DNA of 64,000 nt from HTCC2207 sp002685195 (lineage in GTDB: Bacteria > Pseudomonadota > Gammaproteobacteria > Pseudomonadales > Porticoccaceae). Within the stretch, counting starts at the first letter, position 1. Every line of letters starts with the position of its first letter. A model generated the notes under the pieces. The model worked only from the letters and a program-made list of their open reading frames with translations. It ran no database searches and was not told where the DNA came from. Made by a program: the position numbers and the translations under genes. Below are positions 44,736 to 53,885 of the stretch, one piece after another. The stretch spans positions 62,001 through 126,000 of the forward strand of contig CP179212.1 of the NCBI GenBank assembly GCA_051201675.1. Direction: 5' to 3'.

Positions 44736-45269
44736 ATGAAAGGATCTAGGCCACCTCAAGCTCCACTAACGGCTAACAATGACCTGAGTAAAACCTCAGA
44801 AACACTGGCAGTGATTGACGCCATGGTGGACGGTCTCAATGATCATGATATTGACACCATGGATAGGTTTTTTAGTAAATCATTTCGCTGGATAGGAAAT
44901 GCTGGCTGTGGTTACAAGGTTGGCCTCAATGAATTTCAAGAAAATTGGCAGCGGCCATTTCAAGACGCTTTTTCAGACAAGGTGTGTGTCGACGAGGCAA
45001 GAGTAACCGAGGGTGAATGGTGCTCTGCATTTGGTCGCCAAGAGGCGGTGCATTCTGGTGACTTTATGGGCATCCCGGCAACTCACAAAAAGATCGAAAT
45101 TCGCTATATGGATTTTTGGAAAGTGGTCGATGGCAAAATTGTCGATAACTGGGTTATGGTTGATTTTCCGTCAATCTTACAGCAACTTGGTGTCGACCCA
45201 TTCAGTGGCCATGGGTGGGAAAAGATGGATTCTCAAAGAGCACCTCTCCAAAATGGTGAAAAGGCCTAA
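44736..45269 (+). CDS. SnoaL/NTF2-like protein, single-domain (3)
   Basis: A 177-residue protein corresponding to one NTF2-like domain: VDGLNDHDIDTMDRFFSKSF near residue 33, SFRWIGNAGCGYKVGLNEFQ near 50, MGIPATHKKIEIRYMDFWKV near 111, then DGKIVDNWVMVDFPSILQQL and GHGWEKM. It is third in the SnoaL operon. It most resembles the second domains of its two neighbours. Confidence 0.8.
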   Translation: MKGSRPPQAPLTANNDLSKTSETLAVIDAMVDGLNDHDIDTMDRFFSKSFRWIGNAGCGYKVGLNEFQENWQRPFQDAFSDKVCVDEARVTEGEWCSAFGRQEAVHSGDFMGIPATHKKIEIRYMDFWKVVDGKIVDNWVMVDFPSILQQLGVDPFSGHGWEKMDSQRAPLQNGEKA

Positions 45270-45565
45270 TCTGCCGCAGTTAGACCCCAAAATCCTGATT
45301 GGCTAGGAGAGATTAGCATGACAGCCGCCGCACACGAGGCTGTAGTGGCAGAGAACACATTTTGAATCTCTGAAATACGAATTCGCTTGATCCTTGCCGC
45401 AGAAACCCAATTTAGAGAGAAGAAAATGATTGAAACTACTTATACCGAAAAACTGCCTCGTGATGTCCGGGGGCGTATGGATAAGATCACACAGAGCGGC
45501 TGCAATCTGGTTGAGCACCGAATTAAAGGTATCACTGGCAATAGGCTAGGGCTACTGACCATAAA
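45270..45565 (+). other. Region of small possible reading frames and gene remnants
   Basis: No full gene is supported. A 15-residue frame (45318-45365, MTAAAHEAVVAENTF) has a strong AGGAGAG ribosome-binding site. A 58-residue frame from 45426 to 45602 (MIETTYTEKLPRDVRGRMDK...) is preceded by AGAGAGAAG. Its first half looks protein-like, its end does not and runs into the operator-like motif. These may be the start and a middle piece of lost genes. Confidence 0.3.
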
Positions 45566-45582
45566 TTTGCATGCGAAGTATG
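45566..45582 (+). promoter_or_regulatory. Operator-like motif upstream of the TonB receptor (distal)
   Basis: TTTGCATGCGAAGTATG, three mismatches to the 17-base form at 42612. It lies about 230 bases before the receptor gene. Confidence 0.5.
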
Positions 45583-45650
45583 CTTTTATTGAATATAAGT
45601 AATTGAAAAATATACATTTATTTAATTGAATGTGATATTTAGCTCAAAAA

Positions 45651-45667
45651 TTAGCATTCGAAGTCAA
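45651..45667 (+). promoter_or_regulatory. Operator-like motif upstream of the TonB receptor (proximal)
   Basis: TTAGCATTCGAAGTCAA. The left half and centre match the motif, and the right half GAAGTCAA is the same as in the 34-bp palindrome at 62285. It lies 146 bases before the receptor ATG. Two sites about 85 bases apart could allow looping by a tetrameric LacI-type protein. Confidence 0.55.
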
Positions 45668-45805
45668 AATATTTTACACTATCGCAGCAAGAGATTATTC
45701 ATCAAATTAAAATAGTTTTGCATAGCAGTATTTTCTTTTCGATTGAAGCTGCTTAAAAGAGCCACAATTTAAAGCAAACATAACAACATTCCTTGGGGGA
45801 ATTCA

Positions 45806-48217
45806 ATGACAAGTAACTTCCGAAAAACCAAATTAAGTTCCGTTATTTCGACGCTAGTATTAGCGCCGTTTGTCGCTTCATCATCGTTGGCTCAGACTTC
45901 AATGTTGGAAGAAGTGGTAGTCACATCGACTAAGAAGGAGGCCAATTCTCAGGAGATTCCAATTGCAATAACCGCGATTGATGGTGGTGTATTGAACGAC
46001 CTAGGTGTCTACGACAGCATTGATCTACCAAAGGTAGCGCCAGGATTAAAGGTGCGGTGGCAGGGTGGCTTCCCAAGTTTTAAAATGCGTGGCGGTGGCG
46101 TCGCAGGCTTGAATGGTTCCGCTGTCCCTCTTTACACCAATGGGATTTCTGGAGGCAATAGTTGGGCTGGATGGCTCGATGTTGAGCGCGTAGAAGTTTT
46201 ACGCGGCCCGCAGGGCACACTCTATGGCTCAAATACACTCGGCGGCTTGGTTAACATTGTCTCTAAAAAGCCAAGCACCAAGGGTACAGATTACGGCGTC
46301 GCAGTTACGTTGGGTGACTACAGTGCGCGCAAGATAGAAGGTTTCGCCAATATGCCGATCAGCGACTCTGTCGCCGTGCGCATTACTGCTAGCAACACGG
46401 AGCGCGATCCGCTGATTGAAAATAAAGAGTTTAGTGAGGGTGGCCTTCGCGATGAAGACAACAGCTATATTCGAGCTCAATTATCGTGGGCTCCGACTGA
46501 TGCCATGGACATTAACGTCGAGTACACCAATTGGGAAACTGACTCGATGGGTAATGGTAGCTTTGGAACTCATTATGTGGGCCTGCCCATCAACCCAGAC
46601 ACGGGTCGATCGAGTGGTTGGTTCAGTGACAACATCGTACCCCGTAAAGCACCTATTGACGGCGACGTCACAACTGGTGGCCGCACCTATCACAACGCCG
46701 ACCCGGCAACCGATCCGACGGCCTACTTTACTACAACCGGTAACTTTGCAAACACTTGGCAGTCTGAATCCGAATCCTTGACCCTTGAGTTGAACTGGGC
46801 GCTAGATTTTGCAGACCTAAGTGTCAAAGCGCGCAGTACTGAGTCTGAGAACCTACAGCTCTGGGACGTTGATGCCCTGGGCGGTGACTTGGCAGATGGC
46901 GTCGTTAGTGTCCGTGCTAAAGATCAGCTTGATATGTATCTCTCTTCGAACGGGGATCAGGCACTTAGCTGGACGCTTGGCTACTACTGGTCAAACGCAT
47001 GGGACGAGGATGACAATAATAGCGCATATGTGTGGGCCTATGTTCAAGCTGATGGCACTATGAAATATCCCGCATGGACAACTTGGGATAGTGGTGGTTC
47101 CAAGTCTTCAGCGATCTACGCCAATGCCGAGTATGACATTACGGATGACGTGACCGTTTCTGCTGGTATTCGTCGTCAGGAAGATTCGACCAAATCTAGC
47201 AGTTACCGTAGTAACTACTACGGTGATAAGTCTGTCTGGGGTGATGGCTACAGTACCACCGCCGAGGGCTTGACGCTGGATGCAAGCTACTACACCGAGC
47301 TAAATGGCAGCGATGAAGGTTTAGATATAGGTCACACTGACTACAAGTTTGCCGTAAAGTACGCTTATAGCGACGATATCAACATTTACGGTAGCCTCTC
47401 CACCGGCTATATTCCTAGTACGGTAAGTGGTGACAAAATTCTTGCTCCAAATGAGCTCGATGCACTTGAACTGGGCTTTAAGTCTTCATGGGCTGATAAC
47501 ACCGTAAGGCTAAATGCAGCCCTGTATCACAGTGAGTACACTAACCTTTCGTATACGGTTTTTGAAGTCTGTGGCGCTAGCATTTGTTCAGAACAGGAGA
47601 CTGGTGGTGGTCTTACTTCTAAAGGACTTGAGGTGGAGTTATTGTGGCAGCCAATAGAAGAACTTAATATCATGGCAGGCATTATATTTGACGACACAGT
47701 GTTGGATGAATTCCAGGTAGTTGAGTCGGTATTTACCGAAGGCCGATTCGTCATGGATGCGAGCAGCCCTGATGGCGGTTACTACCCGTATCGTCCTGGT
47801 GGGCACCGAGGTGACTGGATCCGATCCGATAATGGTGAGGTAACCGCGACCCCAACGTATGATCTTAGTGGTCTAGAGGCTTCTTACTCGCCAAGTAATA
47901 TTATTAACCTTGACGTTTCCTATCGGATCGATTTAGGTGATAGCGGTACTCTTATTCCGGGCGCCACTGTCTATCGACAGGATGACTTTAAAACTATGAA
48001 TCATGAGTATGGTTTTGCTAATCAATCTGGTTATACTACTCTTGATCTGCGAGTTACTTGGATAACGCCTACAGAGGGCTTGGAGGTTAAGGCCTTCGTT
48101 CACAACGCGACAGATGAACTCTATAAGGTTAATCAGAACGCGTTTAGTGGTGGCCGCATTATGGCTGGCTATGGCCGTCAGCGTATTTGGGGTGTAAGAG
48201 CTGGTTATAACTTCTAA
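45806..48217 (+). CDS. TonB-dependent outer-membrane receptor
   Basis: Outer-membrane gated channel that takes up a scarce or bulky ligand using TonB energy. The 803-residue protein has a signal peptide ending at SLAQ near residue 30, the TonB box LEEVVVTS, a plug domain (LPKVAPGLKVRWQGG, VERVEVLRGPQGTLYGSNTL near 130-150, then GGLVNIVSKKP), and a long barrel ending in aromatic GVRAGYNF. It belongs to the non-siderophore group common in marine Gammaproteobacteria that feed on complex organics. It is followed by a terminator and then by the TPR-sulfotransferase, as often in such loci. Confidence 0.93.
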   Translation: MTSNFRKTKLSSVISTLVLAPFVASSSLAQTSMLEEVVVTSTKKEANSQEIPIAITAIDGGVLNDLGVYDSIDLPKVAPGLKVRWQGGFPSFKMRGGGVAGLNGSAVPLYTNGISGGNSWAGWLDVERVEVLRGPQGTLYGSNTLGGLVNIVSKKPSTKGTDYGVAVTLGDYSARKIEGFANMPISDSVAVRITASNTERDPLIENKEFSEGGLRDEDNSYIRAQLSWAPTDAMDINVEYTNWETDSMGNGSFGTHYVGLPINPDTGRSSGWFSDNIVPRKAPIDGDVTTGGRTYHNADPATDPTAYFTTTGNFANTWQSESESLTLELNWALDFADLSVKARSTESENLQLWDVDALGGDLADGVVSVRAKDQLDMYLSSNGDQALSWTLGYYWSNAWDEDDNNSAYVWAYVQADGTMKYPAWTTWDSGGSKSSAIYANAEYDITDDVTVSAGIRRQEDSTKSSSYRSNYYGDKSVWGDGYSTTAEGLTLDASYYTELNGSDEGLDIGHTDYKFAVKYAYSDDINIYGSLSTGYIPSTVSGDKILAPNELDALELGFKSSWADNTVRLNAALYHSEYTNLSYTVFEVCGASICSEQETGGGLTSKGLEVELLWQPIEELNIMAGIIFDDTVLDEFQVVESVFTEGRFVMDASSPDGGYYPYRPGGHRGDWIRSDNGEVTATPTYDLSGLEASYSPSNIINLDVSYRIDLGDSGTLIPGATVYRQDDFKTMNHEYGFANQSGYTTLDLRVTWITPTEGLEVKAFVHNATDELYKVNQNAFSGGRIMAGYGRQRIWGVRAGYNF

Positions 48218-48261
48218 CTGAGCCAATACAGCCACATAGGGCCAAGGACGGTCTGTATACT

Positions 48262-48291
48262 AAAGCCTCGCACTTAAGTGCGGGGCTTTTT
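48262..48291 (+). terminator. Terminator of the TonB receptor gene
   Basis: AAGCCTCGCAC / GTGCGGGGCTTTTT around TTAA, with one G-T pair, 45 bases after the stop. Confidence 0.8.
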
Positions 48292-48319
48292 ACTTTAACC
48301 ACAGACTGAATGCGTTCAT

Positions 48320-50185
48320 ATGACAATAACTGATTTACTCAAAGCCGGGCTCGAGCAATACCAGCGAGGTAATTTGGAGGGCGCGGAGAAAAAATTTCGT
48401 CAAGTAATATTGGTCGATAACCGCAATATTCATGGGCTTAATTTACTGGGTATGATCTGTGTTAACACCGGGCGTCATGAAGAAGCCGTGCAGCTGATAA
48501 CAGATGCACTGAAAATCAGCCCCATTGATGCCCAGGCCCAAGGCAATTTAGGTCTAGCTTATCAGCGCATGGGTAACCTCAAGTTAGCCGAAAGCTGCTT
48601 TAGAAAATCTATCGAATTAGGCGGCAAAAACCGGACTATTTTTAATAGCCTGGGCAACGTGCTCAGAGAGAGTGGCAGGGCATCCGAAGCGGTTCAAGTC
48701 TATGAAAGCACCCTTAAAGTCGATGGTAACTATGCTGAATGTTGGTCCAATCTGTCTCAGGCACTGGTTGAGCTGGGTGAGTTTGGAGACGCTTTTAAGG
48801 CGGTGAGCCGAGCCTTGCAGATTGATCCCTCCCTCGCTGAGGCACACAACCAAATGGCCGAGATCTATCGCAACATATTTAAATATGACCTGGCTATCAG
48901 TGCCTATAAGAAATCCCTTGAACTGCGTCCAACACTCTATGAATCCATGCTGGGGTTGGCCACGGTGTATCGAGAATCTGAGGATGTAGGAGCGGCGCTT
49001 GAGGTTTTAAATCGGCTAATTGCACTGGAGCCACGACATGCCAAAGCCCACGCAGCGTTGGGTATATTAAAAGAACAGGTAGGCGATACAGTTGCTGCCG
49101 CAGACTGCTTCAAAAAGTCGATACAGTTGGCACCTGATGCAGTATCACCGCTCTATCATCTGTCTCAGATTAAGGGCAGAATCATTAGTCAAGACGAAAT
49201 ATTGGCTATGGAGCGCCTTCAAAAAATGACCGATCTCTCTTCTAAAGATAGGTCTCATGTACATTTTGGATTGGGTGAGGCCTACGACCAGCAAGGGCAA
49301 ACCGACAAAGCCTTCAATGCTTGGCTGATCGCTAATCAAGACAAAGCTGAGAGCTACCCTTATGACTTAGATAAGAGAACAAGCTATCAGGCTTCAACCA
49401 TTGCCTTTAGCAAAGCATTGAGAGCAAGACTTGTTGAGCCTCCTGCAGAAAATATTCGCCAGCTTGTGTTTATAGTAGGAATGCAGCGCTCCGGAACCTC
49501 ACTGACAGACCAAATTCTGGCAAGTAACACTCAGGTAAGTAGTTTAGGTGAGATTGGCTATGCTGATGAGATGGCGGTACAAGTAAAGGAGCTAACAGGA
49601 AAGCATTATCCTCAGGGACTCTCAGGGTTGTCCCAAGAGGATATCAGTTTACTGCGTGAAAGCTTCTTGGGGAAAATTTCTCAAAGATATTCAGTTGCTC
49701 CAGTACTCATTGACAAAACACCGATGAATTTTCAGTACTTGGGTTTGCTCGCTGAAGTCTTTCCAAGTGCGAAATTTATTCATTGTTCCAGAAATCCCAT
49801 GGATAATTGCTTCTCTATTTTCAAGTTGGCCTTTACTGATGATCAAGACTATGCCCATGGGTTGAAATCATTGGGAGACCATTACAGGCTATATAAAGGT
49901 TTGATGGATCAATGGAAGAAGCTATATCCACAGCGAATATTGGATGTTCGCTATGAAGACACAGTATCCAATATTCAGGAACAATGTGTTCGCTTGGTAG
50001 AATTTCTGGGATTGCCCTTTGAGCCTGAAATGCTAGAGTTTTATTCAACCGAGCGTTTGGTAAGAACCCCTAGTGCTAGTCAGGTACGAAAGCCTATCTA
50101 CAAGTCCTCAGTGCAAGCATGGAAAAAATATGAGCGACATCTACAGCCTTTGGCTGAAGCGCTTGGTGACGAGCTAAGGGACTGA
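48320..50185 (+). CDS. TPR-repeat sulfotransferase
   Basis: A 621-residue fusion. Residues 1-270 are about eight tetratricopeptide repeats (for example AQAQGNLGLAYQRMGNLKLA and HAKAHAALGILKEQVGD). From about residue 375 there is a Sulfotransferase_3 domain with the PAPS loop FIVGMQRSGTSLTDQIL and the second PAPS element FIHCSRNPMDNCFSIFK near 490. Such proteins are common beside TonB receptors in Alpha- and Gammaproteobacteria; they are predicted to sulfate proteins or carbohydrates, with targets unknown. No signal peptide. Confidence 0.87.
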   Translation: MTITDLLKAGLEQYQRGNLEGAEKKFRQVILVDNRNIHGLNLLGMICVNTGRHEEAVQLITDALKISPIDAQAQGNLGLAYQRMGNLKLAESCFRKSIELGGKNRTIFNSLGNVLRESGRASEAVQVYESTLKVDGNYAECWSNLSQALVELGEFGDAFKAVSRALQIDPSLAEAHNQMAEIYRNIFKYDLAISAYKKSLELRPTLYESMLGLATVYRESEDVGAALEVLNRLIALEPRHAKAHAALGILKEQVGDTVAAADCFKKSIQLAPDAVSPLYHLSQIKGRIISQDEILAMERLQKMTDLSSKDRSHVHFGLGEAYDQQGQTDKAFNAWLIANQDKAESYPYDLDKRTSYQASTIAFSKALRARLVEPPAENIRQLVFIVGMQRSGTSLTDQILASNTQVSSLGEIGYADEMAVQVKELTGKHYPQGLSGLSQEDISLLRESFLGKISQRYSVAPVLIDKTPMNFQYLGLLAEVFPSAKFIHCSRNPMDNCFSIFKLAFTDDQDYAHGLKSLGDHYRLYKGLMDQWKKLYPQRILDVRYEDTVSNIQEQCVRLVEFLGLPFEPEMLEFYSTERLVRTPSASQVRKPIYKSSVQAWKKYERHLQPLAEALGDELRD

Positions 50186-50196
50186 AGAAATGCCGA

Positions 50197-50454
50197 TTAG
50201 AATTCCTGTTTACGCGCTTTAAAAAGTCGTTGGTCAGTACTCAGATTATCCCATTTAATATGCTTTGTATAATTCTCTGGAAGGCTTGCCACGTCAGGAA
50301 CAAGGCAGAGTATTTTATGCCGCTCGAAACGTATTATCCAAGTAAGATAATAGGCCTCATAAAATTTACCTCTCTGCCACTCAATGTCTTCTGTAGGCTC
50401 GCGCAGTGCAGAATGACAGGCACCAAAACCTATATAGTGAAAGATATGTATAAG
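50197..50454 (-). pseudogene. Protein-like remnant without a start
   Basis: The minus strand is open for 85 codons ending at 50197. It reads like real protein: HYIGFGACHSALREPTEDIE, RGKFYEAYYLTWIIRFERHK, VPDVASLPENYTKHIKWDNL and a basic end KARKQEF. There is no usable start codon or ribosome-binding site. I do not recognise the family. It looks like the C-terminus of a lost gene. Confidence 0.35.
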
Positions 50455-50540
50455 TTAGCGTCATAATCGGCTCTTTTAACAGCGGTTGGCTCTCCAGACC
50501 GATGATTTCAAGGCTTGGAGGATCAAAATAGATTGTTTTC

Positions 50541-50555
50541 TGACTTCGCAATCAA
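50541..50555 (+). promoter_or_regulatory. Degenerate TTCGAA-type site before the hydrolase at 50588
   Basis: TGACTTCGCAATCAA matches 13 of 15 bases of the centre of the 34-bp palindrome at 62285 and lies about 40 bases before the ATG, a position like that of the other sites. Confidence 0.35.
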
Positions 50556-50587
50556 ATATGATCGTAGTATCAATTTGGGGCAACATA

Positions 50588-51520
50588 ATGATGTTCAAAA
50601 CAAAAGCGGTAGTAGCCGGTTTTATATTTCTTACAGTGGCGACCTTCGATAATGAAGCAAACCCTGCAAAAACTGATATCTTGTCATTGGATGCTGACAA
50701 TAGTTTCACCTCTGTAGAACGAAATACTCTGGCGAACCCCCTGAGTGGTCTCTCGGCTGAGGTGGCAAAATTTAGTGTCGATGAGCTAACTCAATACACT
50801 CTCATCCTTTATCCGGAGAATGGAATGCCAAAATCCGGCTGGCCAGTGATTATTTTTAATCATGGCTTTCATCCCGAGCCTTTCATGAATGGTCGTCGCA
50901 GTGAAGACGGCGCTAATGACCGCCCTGGTGATTATTATCGCGAGATACCTCAGACTTTAGCGCGCCAAGGGTTTTTAGTCGTAGCCCCAGATTATCGCGG
51001 CCACAATGATTCTGAAGGGGCTGAGTTTACCCTTCAAGAGGGCTCACCTCACTGGTATGCGCGAGATGTGCTTGGTGTTATAGCTGCCCTTGAGGGTACT
51101 GACCGCGCCAATATGGAACATTTATTTATGCTTGGCCACTCCATGGGAGGGCATGTAACGCTCATCGCTGCTGCTGTTCTCGGAGACAGGTTGCAAGGAT
51201 CTAGTATTTGGTCTGTTTCTCTCCCTTCCGCGGCCACTAAGGGCCTGTTGCAGGGTGAGTTGGACGTGACCAGTCAACTCCAGCTCGGGAAGATCTCGGG
51301 TCCAGTGAATATTCATCACGCTAAGGATGACCCAACGACAGTCTTTGAGGGATCTGCCGCACTAGCTCAACGTCTCGAATGGTTGGGTAAAACCAACAAG
51401 CTATATCAATACTTGAGCGAAAATCATCTTTTTACGGAGGACAATCTTCAGCGAGCAATTAAGCGTGATATCGAATTATTTCGGCGTATTATGGCGCTCC
51501 AAGACAGGCCTCAAGACTAG
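50588..51520 (+). CDS. Secreted alpha/beta hydrolase (dienelactone hydrolase/acylpeptidase-like)
   Basis: A 310-residue hydrolase. The ATGATG at 50588-50593 has GGGG a few bases upstream and opens a hydrophobic signal-like segment (KTKAVVAGFIFLTVATF), so export is likely; a longer in-frame start lacks these. Catalytic parts: VIIFNHGFHPEPF near residue 97, YRGHNDSEGAEF near 138, nucleophile elbow MLGHSMGGHVTL near 181, Asp in HHAKDDPTTV near 244, and a His in SENHLFTEDN near 279. It is a smaller relative of the lipoprotein hydrolases at 34261 and 57640. Confidence 0.8.
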   Translation: MMFKTKAVVAGFIFLTVATFDNEANPAKTDILSLDADNSFTSVERNTLANPLSGLSAEVAKFSVDELTQYTLILYPENGMPKSGWPVIIFNHGFHPEPFMNGRRSEDGANDRPGDYYREIPQTLARQGFLVVAPDYRGHNDSEGAEFTLQEGSPHWYARDVLGVIAALEGTDRANMEHLFMLGHSMGGHVTLIAAAVLGDRLQGSSIWSVSLPSAATKGLLQGELDVTSQLQLGKISGPVNIHHAKDDPTTVFEGSAALAQRLEWLGKTNKLYQYLSENHLFTEDNLQRAIKRDIELFRRIMALQDRPQD

Positions 51521-51538
51521 CCAGTGCTGAATTTAAAA

Positions 51539-51663
51539 TTAATGATCCATATCTTCCCACAACGGACCTCGAATTTCTAAGGCCATTTTCGCTGTAATAA
51601 ACGCATGGACTTTTGACTTTTGACTGTTAACAAGTTTGGCATAAGCCTCATCGGTTATTGCTT
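51539..51663 (-). pseudogene. C-terminal remnant, family unknown
   Basis: The minus strand reads KAITDEAYAKLVNSQ, then KVHAFITAKMALEIRGPLWE and DMDH before a stop at 51539. It looks protein-like but has no start, and its upstream part runs into the operator-like site and the next gene. Probably the end of a gene cut off by rearrangement. Confidence 0.3.
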
Positions 51664-51679
51664 TTGCATTCGAAGTACA
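51663..51679 (+). promoter_or_regulatory. Shared operator-like motif before the cupin operon
   Basis: TTTGCATTCGAAGTACA, identical to 42612-42628 including the flanking TT on the left and A-T-A-C-like bases on the right. The centre is 55 bases before the ATG at 51727. Confidence 0.65.
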
Positions 51680-51726
51680 ATACCATCCGAGACTAGCTTT
51701 TTGAAACCTAAGATTTTAATACTCTC

Positions 51727-52755
51727 ATGACCTCAATTTCTAAAAACGACAGCCTAAAACCTTTCATTGTGCGACGCAGTGAGATCGTACCCTGCAAGAC
51801 GGCGTTCATCGATGCTCGCTCGCCAGGGAGCGACCAAAAAGAAAATTACTGTTTGATAGGCGGTGGCGTAGCAGAAAACCCATCACAAGTAGTGCACATA
51901 AATACGCCACATGGCTTTGATGTTGGTGCGGCGCGCCAGCCAACAGGCTGCAAAAACTCCCATCATAGCCACGACACAGAGGAAGTATTTGTGGTACACA
52001 AGGGACAGTGGAAGTTTACCTGGGGTGAAGATGGAAGTGATGGCGAGGTCGTGCTTGATAGTGGCGATACCATTTCTATTCCTACACAATTGTTTCGTGG
52101 TTTTGAGAATGTGGGTGACCATGATGGTTTTTTATTCGCTGTATTAGGGCATCTTCCAAACGGTACGCCGGGAAGGGTCACCTGGGCGCCTTACGTGTTT
52201 GATGAGGCAAAGAAGCATGGGTTGGTCTTACTGCAAGATGGTCGGCTTATTGATACCCATGCGGGGCAATCTGTCCCTGACAATCAACCCCTGTACGAAC
52301 CTGTGTGCGGAGAAGAGCTTAAGGCGTTCAAAACATTGGCCATGGAAGACATGGTCAAAAATGTGAGTCGCCATGTCGACCTTCGCAGGCACGGTACTGG
52401 AGGTCTTACCAATGATAGTGGAGTTCATGAGTTTGCAGTTGTTGGTGACAAAACTGACGGTGAGGGTATGCCTGCCGGCAAGATCAGTCGGCCACATAAC
52501 TTTCAACTGCGACGGTTAATGCTTGACTCTGGTGCAACAATTGCGAAGCATAGCCGAAAGGAGGAGGAAGTTTTATTTGTTCATCGGGGCAGCCTTAACA
52601 TCAGTACGGATGAGGGATCCTTGACTCTGGGTACTGGAGATTTATTTACCTGCCCAATTGGCTTAGCTAGATGTTTTGCCAATGAGGGTAATGAAACAGC
52701 CGATATAATAGTCTTACGGGGTGGAGATAACCCAGACGCTGCAAATTATTACTGA
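51727..52755 (+). CDS. Two-cupin protein, homogentisate dioxygenase-like fold
   Basis: A 342-residue protein with two cupin barrels. The first has the metal-type motif HHSHDTEEVFVVHKGQWKF near residue 78 (spaced His-His-Glu) followed by GDTISIPTQLFRGFEN. The second has ATIAKHSRKEEEVLFVHRGS near 271 and GDLFTCPIGLARCF near 309. The plan is like that of bicupin dioxygenases or isomerases, but I cannot name the reaction. It is first of an operon with a SnoaL protein (36 bases on) and an SSS symporter, controlled by the shared motif. Confidence 0.78.
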   Translation: MTSISKNDSLKPFIVRRSEIVPCKTAFIDARSPGSDQKENYCLIGGGVAENPSQVVHINTPHGFDVGAARQPTGCKNSHHSHDTEEVFVVHKGQWKFTWGEDGSDGEVVLDSGDTISIPTQLFRGFENVGDHDGFLFAVLGHLPNGTPGRVTWAPYVFDEAKKHGLVLLQDGRLIDTHAGQSVPDNQPLYEPVCGEELKAFKTLAMEDMVKNVSRHVDLRRHGTGGLTNDSGVHEFAVVGDKTDGEGMPAGKISRPHNFQLRRLMLDSGATIAKHSRKEEEVLFVHRGSLNISTDEGSLTLGTGDLFTCPIGLARCFANEGNETADIIVLRGGDNPDAANYY

Positions 52756-52791
52756 AAATCAAACTTACTGCTGATCAGATTTTAGAGACAA

Positions 52792-53862
52792 ATGATTATG
52801 GATAGAATGCAGCATCACTTTGATGGCGCCCCAGGTAAGGTTACGTCGCATAAATCGCCCATGGCCGGTTTTGATGATGAATTTGTCAATATCGTTGACT
52901 ATATCCTGCGCATTACCTACCGAATCTGGGAAGGTAAGCAAATAGGGCTTTGTTATGACTATTACTCCGATGACTGTCCAGTTTACACAATGTCTGGTAT
53001 TACCATTGGCGCCGAAGAAGTAACGCAAAATACACTCACCACATTAGCTAGCTTTCCTGATAGAACTCTGCAAGCCGAGAATGTGATCTGGGGCGGCAAC
53101 GATATTGATGGGTATCATACGTCCCATCTGATCAAAACGTCGATGACAAACTTTGGTGGCAGTGACATGGGCGCCGCAACAAACAGAGCAACAACTTTTT
53201 TGGTGATTGCGCATTGCATCGTCAAAGGTAATAAAATAATTGAAGAATGGCTGGTTCGCGATAATTATGCCCTTGCAGAGGAGCTTGGGTTCGATGTCCA
53301 TCAGGTTGCTAGGGAGAAAGCGGCAATACCAATACAGCAGCGACTCAAAGATTGGAATCAATCTGAGCTCAATCGAGTGCAGAAAAGTGTAACCCACGAA
53401 CGTCAGCCGTTTTTAGGATGTAGTTCCAATGATTCCGAAGGTTTTATCGAAGCTTTACTGCAAAATATCTGGAATGCTAGATTGCTCGGTGAAGTTTTTC
53501 AAAGCTACTCGGACGATGCTTTATTGCACTGTTCAAGAAATCAAACATTGAAAGGACGCGAGGAAATTGCAGCCTTTTATGCTCAAATAATAGGTACTGT
53601 CACGCAACTAAAATTCTCCCACGACTATTGCTGCTCTATTCCAAACGATAATGGTGGCAAAGATGTCGCGGTTCGTTGGACCATCACGGGGAATCATGGG
53701 GGTGCTGGTCTTTATGGTGAGCCAACAGGAACTCCTCTGCTCATTTTGGGAGAGAGCCAATTCAGGATCATCGATGGGCTCATTGCCGAGGAGTGGACTA
53801 TCTTCGATGAGCTGTCCATCCTAGTTCAAATTTATCGCGCCAGATTAAGCAGCGCGGAATAA
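52792..53862 (+). CDS. SnoaL/NTF2-like protein, two-domain (4)
   Basis: A 356-residue protein with two NTF2-like domains: DYILRITYRIWEGKQIGLCY near residue 36 and GNKIIEEWLVRDNYALAEEL near 145 in the first, ALLQNIWNARLLGEVFQSY near 221 and GLIAEEWTIFDELSILVQ near 326 in the second. It is related to, but more distant than, the three SnoaL proteins at 42670-45269. Two in-frame ATGs (52792, 52798) are both possible starts. Middle gene of the cupin-SnoaL-SSS operon. Confidence 0.78.
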   Translation: MIMDRMQHHFDGAPGKVTSHKSPMAGFDDEFVNIVDYILRITYRIWEGKQIGLCYDYYSDDCPVYTMSGITIGAEEVTQNTLTTLASFPDRTLQAENVIWGGNDIDGYHTSHLIKTSMTNFGGSDMGAATNRATTFLVIAHCIVKGNKIIEEWLVRDNYALAEELGFDVHQVAREKAAIPIQQRLKDWNQSELNRVQKSVTHERQPFLGCSSNDSEGFIEALLQNIWNARLLGEVFQSYSDDALLHCSRNQTLKGREEIAAFYAQIIGTVTQLKFSHDYCCSIPNDNGGKDVAVRWTITGNHGGAGLYGEPTGTPLLILGESQFRIIDGLIAEEWTIFDELSILVQIYRARLSSAE

Positions 53863-53885
53863 ATACCTATAAAAAGAAGAAAAAT

